From: Ruminococcaceae bacterium YAD3003
GTDB lineage: Bacteria; Bacillota; Clostridia; Saccharofermentanales; Saccharofermentanaceae
DNA length: 64,000 nt
NCBI GenBank assembly: GCA_900107185.1
Contig: FNPA01000001.1
Coordinates: 62,001 to 126,000, forward strand
Reading direction: 5' to 3'
In this document: one piece after another, positions 58,249-64,000 of the stretch
Layout of the letters: each line of letters opens with the position of its first letter
Numbering within the stretch: the first letter of the stretch is position 1
Notes under the pieces: generated by a model
Told to the model about the DNA's origin: nothing
The model's database searches: none
What the model saw: only the letters and a program-made list of their open reading frames with translations
Position numbers and translations under genes: made by a program

Positions 58249-59826
58249 TTATGCTCCGCCTAAATCCTTATCGATTTTTACCTGGAAAGGTGTTGCCGTA
58301 AGGCCGTTCTGTGCATGCAGAGGTGTCGGACCGTATGAGAAAAATGCATATCTTACTCTCGAAGGAAATTCAACCATCGGGCTGGACAAAAGAACAGTCT
58401 TACCGTCGAAGTCGACGCTGGCTTCGGCAGGATAGTATTTACCGTCTTCACCTGCGAGTTCAAAACCTGAATCATCAGGTCCGAATCCTGTCGTAAGATT
58501 CAGGAGCAGATAATCACCGCCGAATGTGATCTCAACACCTTCGCCACGTCTCGCATCAACGATAAACGGCGCAACTGCCTCTACCTTCTCAAATCCGTAT
58601 ACAAACTTTTCAGCCAACAATGCCAGTCTGTCTCCGGGCGTTTTCTTGTCGCTCGGGAACATGTTATTGAACTCACCGCAGTCCGCAATAACTGCCATGA
58701 AAACGTTCGGCATATCGATGGCTACGATCTGCTGCTGCTCACGAAGAAGCGGCCATGACATATCGTCATAACCCATGTATTTACGGTCTTTGGAAATATA
58801 CATAGGAAGCTGGCAGAAAATAAACGGCAACTGATCGTCGAAGAATACGTCACGCCATTCTTTGATCATCGTCTCGAAAACATGTCCGTATTCAGACTGG
58901 TGTCCGTCTGTATCTGCTTCGCCCTGATAGAAGATAACGCCTCTTAATGTGAAGGGTGCAACCCTCAGGATCATGCACTCAAATGCAGCACCGGGATGTC
59001 TTGATGACTTATGTCCGACAGGTGCCGGCCATGGTGCAGGTCCGAGCTCAATATCTGCTTCCGGATATGTGAGATACGGATTCTCATCCAGGAGCTTTTG
59101 AAGTTCAACATTATATTCGGCATACTTCTCGTTAAATTCAGCTTCAGCTGCATCGTATTCTTCAGGTGTGAGTTCAGAAGCCTCGTCATCAAAATCCTTG
59201 ATGTACTGCCTTCCCTCTTTCGTAGTGAGAAGAGATTCAACGCTCTGCCAGTTATCGATGGTAGCTCTAGTTGCGCAGCACTGGATGATACCGATCTTTG
59301 CATCAAGTCTTGATTCGAGTTCCCTGGCAAAATAGAAAGCAACAGCACTCATGTCACCTGCTGTCTCACTGGTAACATCAACCCATTTAGATTCAGCTTC
59401 AGCCTTCGCCTGTGCTTCATCCATATGGCCGAAATAAGGCACTCTGTAGTACCTGATCTCAGTCTTACCTATCTTAGGAAGAATAAATTTTGCAAATTCA
59501 GATCTGATGAGCGGGTATTCCATGTTACCGCCGCCTGCAGCGAGCCAGATCTCACCGGCATAAACGTCTTTGATCGTACATGCCTTGGCATCGTTCTCGA
59601 ACACCTCGATCTCATAAGGACCACCGGGTTCGTCAACAGGCTCCAGACAGACCAAAAAGCTTCCATCCTGTTCAGTACCACAGGTCCCTGTGCATATCTC
59701 TTCGCCGTCTTTGAGCAGCGTACTTCTGATAACACAAGTCTTGTCGGAATATCCGAAAATGCGGAGCTCAGCGCCCCACTGGAAAACCATTTTATCTCTG
59801 AATATACCGTTTAACTGAATTGCCAT
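58249..59826 (-). CDS. Sialate O-acetylesterase-like protein lacking the catalytic residues
   Basis: A 525-residue protein of the sialate O-acetylesterase (SASA) type: an N-terminal beta domain (LNGIFRDKMVFQWGAELRIFGYSD), then an SGNH-like domain with VYAGEIWLAAGGGNMEYPL, LRGVIFYQGEADTDGHQ and FIFCQLPMYIS. In active family members the first block reads GQSNM with Ser as nucleophile; here it is GGGNM. The last block, normally D-x-HP, reads NNMFPSDKKTPGDRLALLA, so the Asp-His pair seems lost as well. There is no signal peptide. It is probably a pseudoenzyme or a carbohydrate-binding protein. The family call is firm, the loss of activity an inference from the motifs. Confidence 0.85.
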   Translation of the reverse strand: MAIQLNGIFRDKMVFQWGAELRIFGYSDKTCVIRSTLLKDGEEICTGTCGTEQDGSFLVCLEPVDEPGGPYEIEVFENDAKACTIKDVYAGEIWLAAGGGNMEYPLIRSEFAKFILPKIGKTEIRYYRVPYFGHMDEAQAKAEAESKWVDVTSETAGDMSAVAFYFARELESRLDAKIGIIQCCATRATIDNWQSVESLLTTKEGRQYIKDFDDEASELTPEEYDAAEAEFNEKYAEYNVELQKLLDENPYLTYPEADIELGPAPWPAPVGHKSSRHPGAAFECMILRVAPFTLRGVIFYQGEADTDGHQSEYGHVFETMIKEWRDVFFDDQLPFIFCQLPMYISKDRKYMGYDDMSWPLLREQQQIVAIDMPNVFMAVIADCGEFNNMFPSDKKTPGDRLALLAEKFVYGFEKVEAVAPFIVDARRGEGVEITFGGDYLLLNLTTGFGPDDSGFELAGEDGKYYPAEASVDFDGKTVLLSSPMVEFPSRVRYAFFSYGPTPLHAQNGLTATPFQVKIDKDLGGA

Positions 59827-59876
59827 AACTCTATAATTGTATCAAATAAGCGTTATTTTTACCTTAAATTCTACAT

Positions 59877-60215
59877 TCAGCCGAATAAGGTATTGCAGAA
59901 AACCAGAGCCTGCGCAGCATCGCCATTGATAGTAATTGAGCCCTGGGCTACAGCTACCGTAAAGTCCTTTTCGCCGTTTAAGACACCTGCAAAAGTCTCA
60001 GCATCAGCATCAATATAAAACGGTGCGTTTATGTATTCGTATGGAGCAACTTCAGCAATGCCCTCTTCGATCTTTACATAAAGAGGAAGGTTGTCGAGAT
60101 TGCCGTTCAAAGTAATCTGCGTAGCAGTATCCTGAATGAAAGATACTTTGGATACCTTCGCCTCAACACCTTTGAAGATGCTGCCGAAATTGGCTTCGAT
60201 TCTCTTCTTGTTCAT
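59877..60215 (-). CDS. SCP2-like small protein
   Basis: A 112-residue protein; the ATG at 60213-60215 has GGAGG 8 bases upstream, and a GTG 9 bases earlier would overlap that site. The pattern APFYIDADAETFAGVLNGEKDFTVAVAQGSITINGDAAQALVF, cited here as DADAETFAGVLNG and GSITINGDAA, resembles the end of SCP2 sterol-carrier domains, which bind lipids or acyl-CoA in a hydrophobic pocket. It lies 30 bases after an SDR dehydrogenase gene on the same strand. A lipid-related pair is possible but not proven. Confidence 0.7.
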   Translation of the reverse strand: MNKKRIEANFGSIFKGVEAKVSKVSFIQDTATQITLNGNLDNLPLYVKIEEGIAEVAPYEYINAPFYIDADAETFAGVLNGEKDFTVAVAQGSITINGDAAQALVFCNTLFG

Positions 60216-60245
60216 ATAGATCACCTCCGCTAGAGTTTTTTATCG

Positions 60246-61046
60246 TTACTTTAATCCGCCTGAAAAGCTCAGTATCCAAGAGATAGGAATAATCTTCGAT
60301 GCCAGATGAAGAAACTTTTGAGAGAACGGATAAGATACCATGCGCTTGCCCTTAAGTGATGCCTTAAGAGATGCTCTGGCGAGCTTAACCGGATCTGCTA
60401 CGAAGTTTTTACGCCAGTCAGTAAAATCAGTTTCCTTACCCTCTGTCGCTCTTCTCTGGAAATCAGTTCTTACAGGTCCGGGACAAATAGCAGTAACACT
60501 TATACCGAGAGGTTTGAGTTCATAACTCATTGCTCTCGAGAATGAAATAACATAAGACTTGCTCGCTGCATAAGCGGCGAAATTCGGTTGAGGAAGAAAT
60601 CCTGCAGAAGATGCAATGTTGATTATCGCGGGACGTACACCTTCGTTTTTCATGTAAGGAACGGTGATTCTTATGAGCCTGCTCAATGCGCTGCAATTAA
60701 TCGCAATAGTATCGCTCAGAGCGTCAGGAGACTTATCCATCACCTTGCCCTTAATACCCATTCCTGCAGAGTTAATGAGAAGACCAACTGACGGTTCTTC
60801 TGCTTTTAGTTTATCTTCGATTGTCTTGATTCCTGAATCGCTCGCGAGATCTGCAACTACCGGAACTACTTTAACGTTTGTTATTGATCTTGCCAATTCA
60901 TTAAGAGCGTCAGCGCGTCTGGCTACTGCCCATATCTCGTCAAAAGGAGTCTTATAAAATTCGCCTTTATCATTTGCAAGAAGTTCGAGAAATGCTTTTC
61001 CTATGCCTGAAGAACTGCCTGTTATAATTGCGATTTTCTGGTACAT
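60246..61046 (-). CDS. Short-chain dehydrogenase/reductase (SDR)
   Basis: A 266-residue oxidoreductase. The nucleotide-binding motif is IITGSSSGIGKAFLELLA, then INSAGMGIKG (the NAG motif), INIASSAGFLPQPNFAAYAASKSYVISFS with the catalytic Ser and the Tyr-x3-Lys pair, and ICPGPVRTDF. The layout fits classical SDRs of the DltE/YqjQ type. It uses NAD(P)H on an unknown alcohol or ketone, possibly a lipid. A C-terminal hydrophobic stretch (KIIPISWILSFSGGL) may touch the membrane. It shares the strand with the SCP2-like gene. Confidence 0.92.
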   Translation of the reverse strand: MYQKIAIITGSSSGIGKAFLELLANDKGEFYKTPFDEIWAVARRADALNELARSITNVKVVPVVADLASDSGIKTIEDKLKAEEPSVGLLINSAGMGIKGKVMDKSPDALSDTIAINCSALSRLIRITVPYMKNEGVRPAIINIASSAGFLPQPNFAAYAASKSYVISFSRAMSYELKPLGISVTAICPGPVRTDFQRRATEGKETDFTDWRKNFVADPVKLARASLKASLKGKRMVSYPFSQKFLHLASKIIPISWILSFSGGLK

Positions 61047-61103
61047 AAAGCTTCTCCGAAAGATAAGTTCCGTACCATTAATAATACACTCAAAGAATAA
61101 TTA

Positions 61104-62177
61104 TTAAAAGAGAATGTCTTTGAAGCAGACTCTCTGCTTGCAGTTATCGTAGTCGAAACTGTGTCTCGATCCGCCTGCGCACCACTTCTCATATTCGCAT
61201 TCCTGACACTCGGTACAGAGCGAAGATAATCTCTTCCTGTACACCTGGAATTTATTGAGCCATACATCACTGAACTTATCTGTTCTGATATTTCCCTGAA
61301 CAAATTCCGGTCTGTCTTCGATATCAAGACAAGCAGTAATATCACCATTGATTCTGATCGCAGCAGTATGTGTTCCTGCACCGCAATAGAAGAACCAGTC
61401 TCTTACTTCTCTCTCGTATTCGAGTCCGAGGAAATGGGAGCATCCGTAATTAACGGGAATCTGGTTCTCTCTCTTTTCTCTTATGAAACTGAAAAGACGT
61501 CTCTGATCGTCGGGTGTCAGGAGCATTTCAGGATAATCCAACGCTCTTCCCATCGGCTCGATTCCGATAACACGCCATGAATCTATATCCATCTGGTCGA
61601 GTATCTGATATAGCTCATCGAGTTCACCGATATTCTGATGGTTAATAACCGTAGTTACCTGGATATGTCTGAACGCTTTCTGGTCGATAAGATTCTGGAT
61701 TCCTCTCATCGCCTTATCGTATCCACCCTTAAGACCGCGCTGTCTGTCATGCGTATCGCGGAGTCCGTCGATGCTTACAGAGACAGTACCCATGCCTGTA
61801 TCTTCGAGCATCTGCGCTACATCTTTGGTAATGAGTGTAGCATTGGTTGTCATGCCCCATCGAAAGCCGATATCGTTGGCATAGCCAAGGAGTTCAGCAA
61901 ATCCGGGATACAAAAGCGGTTCGCCGCCTGTTATGCAGAGCTGTATTCTCTTGTAATCGAGATTCTCTTTTACATCTCTTAATACAGCTTTGAATTCTTC
62001 CACATCAGGACCATGTCCCAATCCGGGAGCACAGCTGCTTCCACAATGGAAACATTTTTCATTGCAGCTTCTAGTTAATTCGAAAAACAGATAAATGAGA
62101 TCAGGCTTCTCATAGAGCTCTGATCTCATTTTGTCTTTGTTATCGAGATATGCTTTTTTCGCTTCGTAAATGTCCAC
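61104..62177 (-). CDS. Radical SAM/SPASM enzyme, probable maturase of the adjacent VYGPxP peptide
   Basis: A 357-residue enzyme. The radical SAM cluster site is ELTRSCNEKCFHCGSSC (CxxxCxxC, about residues 36-43), then LCITGGEPLLYPGF and VSVSIDGLRDTHDRQRG. The C-terminal SPASM part has FYCGAGTHTAAIRINGDITACLDI, then LCTECQECEYEKWCAGGSRHSF and NCKQRVCF, enough cysteines for further iron-sulfur clusters. It starts 5 bases after the end of a gene for a repeat-bearing, lipoprotein-like peptide. This tight pairing and the SPASM domain point to a peptide-modifying role. The chemistry (thioether, cyclophane or other cross-link) cannot be told from sequence. Confidence 0.88.
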   Translation of the reverse strand: MDIYEAKKAYLDNKDKMRSELYEKPDLIYLFFELTRSCNEKCFHCGSSCAPGLGHGPDVEEFKAVLRDVKENLDYKRIQLCITGGEPLLYPGFAELLGYANDIGFRWGMTTNATLITKDVAQMLEDTGMGTVSVSIDGLRDTHDRQRGLKGGYDKAMRGIQNLIDQKAFRHIQVTTVINHQNIGELDELYQILDQMDIDSWRVIGIEPMGRALDYPEMLLTPDDQRRLFSFIREKRENQIPVNYGCSHFLGLEYEREVRDWFFYCGAGTHTAAIRINGDITACLDIEDRPEFVQGNIRTDKFSDVWLNKFQVYRKRLSSLCTECQECEYEKWCAGGSRHSFDYDNCKQRVCFKDILF

Positions 62178-62182
62178 GGTTA

Positions 62183-62473
62183 TCAGCCTTCGTCAGGTGC
62201 AGGGCCGTAAACATCTACTTCAGGTCCGTCTACCGGTGTATCGGGAGCAGGTCCGTAAACACATACTTCGTTGTCGTCATCAGATTCCTTGGATGTCTTT
62301 GTATCCTCAGTCTCTATTGTTTCTTCAGAAGTAACAACAACGTCATCCGGCGGAGGTCCGTATACATTGGTTTCCGGCGGAGGTCCGTAAACGCATCCTT
62401 CAACCGCAATACTCAATGCACCTACCGCAGCGGCAAATGCTGTAAAAGTTAATGGTTTCTTAGATCTTTTCAT
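62183..62473 (-). CDS. Candidate RiPP precursor: lipoprotein-like peptide with VYGPxP repeats
   Basis: A 96-residue peptide; the ATG at 62471-62473 has AGGGGG 8 bases upstream. Residues 1-25 form a signal-peptide-like helix (PLTFTAFAAAVGALSIAVEGC) with a possible lipobox. The mature part repeats a motif: C-VYGPPPET, N-VYGPPPDD, then an acidic spacer of about 30 residues, C-VYGPAPDT, a degenerate PVDGPEVD, and D-VYGPAPDEG at the end. Tyr, Pro and the preceding Cys are likely substrates for the radical SAM enzyme that starts 5 bases downstream. Secreted lipoproteins paired with radical SAM/SPASM enzymes are known as a type, but I do not recognise this repeat as a described family. Confidence 0.78.
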   Translation of the reverse strand: MKRSKKPLTFTAFAAAVGALSIAVEGCVYGPPPETNVYGPPPDDVVVTSEETIETEDTKTSKESDDDNEVCVYGPAPDTPVDGPEVDVYGPAPDEG

Positions 62474-62497
62474 TTCCAATACCCCCTGAAAAGAATC

Positions 62498-64000
62498 TTA
62501 GTTCTTTCCTTCGTCAGAGTCTGCCTCAGTATCAGCTCCTCTGAATCCTGCCAAAGGCTTTTCTGCTGTAGGAGCAGCTCCTACATTAGGATCCATGATC
62601 GAAGGTCTCTGTCCTTCAAGAGCAGCACCCATAGCAGGTTCATTGCTCTTATTTATTTCACGCTCCTTATCTACTATACCAGAAGGACGTACGATTCCGC
62701 CATAAGCTGATGTATGCTCCTCTTCGCCTGCAGATGCGGGGCGCTCAGTCTGGGTTCTGTTAAAGAATGCAGACTTATGTGTCTTAACATTGTCTACGAT
62801 ACTTGTATATTGAGCCTTTGCAGCTTCTTCGCTCTCTTTTTTTGCCTTCTCTTCTTCAATGCGCATCTGCTCTTCGCGGATTCGTGCTTCTCTTGCTTCA
62901 TCGCTTTCCTTGAAAGCAGCTAAGCCTGCGATTGAAGCTTCTGCCCATACAGGCACTCTTCCGACGCTATTGCCCTGTTTGCCGCCGAGCATCGTGCCTA
63001 ACTGGTTAGCGTTAGAAGAAGCTCTTGCCTGCTCCTTGGAAAGGTAAGAGCCATCGGCTGATTGAGCGGCGGCTGATGCTCCGACTCCTGAAGTTGCACC
63101 GCTACCGGATGTTTCAGAGATTTCACTGAGGTTAACCTTGTTGTTTCCAAAAGGAGACTTCCTATTCGGATTAAACCCTTCTTTATTACTGTCATCAGTA
63201 TTCTTTACATAAAAATCAGGTGGCGGTAAAACCGTTCCCAATGCAGAAACCGGCGGCGGAACATTATCAGAAGTTGCAATAGCAGTTTTGAAAACTTCTG
63301 ATGTCTTGCTCTGGCGCTTATTCATTTCTGCTCTCTTCGCTCTGGCAGCATCAGCAAGTTCTATTGCCTTCTGAGCTTCAGCGAGTCTTGCTTCGGCTTC
63401 AGCTCTTGCAGCTGCCGCAGCCTTTGCTGCTTCCTGAGCTTTCCGTTCTTCCTCGATCCTTAACTGTTCGGCGATCCGCAATTCCTCCAGAATGCTTCTA
63501 GACGGCTCGAATCCTGCTGTTTCCCCATTAAATTTGTTATCCGCCATATTAGCAGCCTCCGTTATTTTTGTAACCGCTTCTGTCTTAATTAATTCTTCGG
63601 CTTTCTTAGAATCTTCCGCTTTTTTGATCGCTTCTGCAAGTTTTGCCTGCTCAGCAGCCTCTCTTGCTCTCTTTGCTTCGAGTGCTTTTGCTTCTGCTTC
63701 AGCCTTTGCAGCTTCCTCGATTCTCTTAGCCTCAAGAGCCTTTGCTTCAGCCTCAGCTTTTGCAGCGGCTGCTGCCTTAGCTGCTTCTTCAGCTTTTGCG
63801 AGCTCTTCCATCCTTGCCTTCTCAGCAGCCTCAGCTGCTTCCTGGGCCTTCTTTAATTCTTCTTCCATTTTAGCCTGTTCAGCTAATTTTGCATCTTCTA
63901 ATGCTTTAGCTTTTTTAGCTTCAGCATTCTTTTTGATCTCTTCGATACGTTTTGCCTGTGCAGCCTTGCGCTCTTCGAAAAGCTTATGCGCCTCTGCCTT
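62498..64000 (-). CDS. Ala/Glu/Lys-rich coiled-coil protein (5' end outside window)
   Basis: The frame is open to the right window edge, so about 501 codons are visible and the start is missing. The first 170 visible residues are an almost pure helix of Ala, Glu and Lys, with an internal repeat of AKAEAEAKALEAKR in two successive copies. A Ser/Asn/Gly-rich middle (about 225-330) and a second helical piece (EARIREEQMRIEEEKAKKESEEA) follow, and the end is acidic. There is no membrane segment in the visible part. TolA-like or cytoskeletal spacers look similar, but composition alone gives no function. It lies 24 bases before the candidate RiPP precursor and is probably co-transcribed with it. Confidence 0.75.
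   Translation of the reverse strand, partial: KAEAHKLFEERKAAQAKRIEEIKKNAEAKKAKALEDAKLAEQAKMEEELKKAQEAAEAAEKARMEELAKAEEAAKAAAAAKAEAEAKALEAKRIEEAAKAEAEAKALEAKRAREAAEQAKLAEAIKKAEDSKKAEELIKTEAVTKITEAANMADNKFNGETAGFEPSRSILEELRIAEQLRIEEERKAQEAAKAAAAARAEAEARLAEAQKAIELADAARAKRAEMNKRQSKTSEVFKTAIATSDNVPPPVSALGTVLPPPDFYVKNTDDSNKEGFNPNRKSPFGNNKVNLSEISETSGSGATSGVGASAAAQSADGSYLSKEQARASSNANQLGTMLGGKQGNSVGRVPVWAEASIAGLAAFKESDEAREARIREEQMRIEEEKAKKESEEAAKAQYTSIVDNVKTHKSAFFNRTQTERPASAGEEEHTSAYGGIVRPSGIVDKEREINKSNEPAMGAALEGQRPSIMDPNVGAAPTAEKPLAGFRGADTEADSDEGKN

Noticed and set aside
63560-64000. Repetitive bases suggestive of a tandem DNA repeat or array
   Set aside because: They are in frame and encode an Ala/Glu/Lys-rich coiled coil; units are unequal, so it is not a CRISPR array.

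Overview
The window looks like the chromosome of a low-to-mid GC Gram-positive anaerobe of the class Clostridia. The evidence is the ranthipeptide pair SCIFF precursor plus maturase (a near-universal clostridial marker), DivIC, ferredoxin-dependent indolepyruvate oxidoreductase, LytR-CpsA-Psr and CDP-glycerol polymer enzymes, strong GGAGG ribosome binding sites, and occasional TTG or GTG starts. The species cannot be named from sequence alone; a rumen or gut Clostridia relative is a guess. No rRNA, tRNA, CRISPR array, transposase or integrase was seen.

Layout. 1-2.9 kb: replication and repair operon (dnaX tail, ybaB, recR, S4 protein, divIC). 2.9-5.7 kb: flavoprotein, small hypothetical, zinc-ribbon protein. 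5.8-10.9 kb: a BlaI/BlaR1-type regulon. A BlaI-like repressor and an M56 metallopeptidase with an unusual extracellular half share one operon, and a lipoprotein downstream carries two copies of the same C-terminal domain. Five TTCTACA-N2-TGTAGAA-type operators lie over the two promoters. 10.9-14 kb: Orn/Lys/Arg decarboxylase, the SCIFF peptide (missed by length cut-offs) and its radical SAM maturase. 14-18.8 kb: lipoprotein and a heterodimeric ABC exporter. 18.9-22.2 kb: acyl-CoA synthetase and a sodium/solute symporter.

22.3-26.4 kb and 47.5-51.6 kb hold two inverted copies of the same two-gene cassette: a TagF-like glycerophosphotransferase, and a protein joining a YidC/Oxa1-like membrane domain to an extracellular alkaline-phosphatase-superfamily (EptA/LtaS-like) transferase. 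With the acyltransferase, the possible GT-C protein and the LCP protein, they point to synthesis and decoration of a surface glycopolymer. 26.4-31 kb: arylpyruvate oxidation operon (iorA, iorB, thioesterase, paaK, ACT protein). 31-37.5 kb: transglutaminase-like lipoprotein, then an odd operon of two sugar-type ABC permeases with an HlyD-like adaptor and a MacB-like membrane protein, lacking binding protein and ATPase. 37.6-41.7 kb: polytopic membrane protein, pyruvate kinase, and a stand-alone ATP-pyrophosphatase subunit of GMP synthase.

41.7-45.9 kb is the accessory part. A second remnant of the guaA 3' end lies about 0.6 kb downstream of guaA (a possible integration scar), enclosing a small leader-type peptide with a C2H2 zinc-finger core. 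Then come small membrane, CHAP-type and DinB-like proteins, a nested palindrome, and a repeated ~47-bp promoter-bearing segment. 46.9-58.2 kb: DNA glycosylase, surface-polymer cassette, lipoprotein, EAL phosphodiesterase with a dead GGDEF domain, membrane protein, LCP protein, CBS protein. 58.2-64 kb: a sialate-O-acetylesterase-like pseudoenzyme, SCP2-like protein, short-chain dehydrogenase, and a candidate new RiPP locus (a lipoprotein-like precursor with VYGPxP repeats directly followed by a radical SAM/SPASM enzyme), next to an Ala/Glu/Lys-rich coiled-coil protein that runs off the window.
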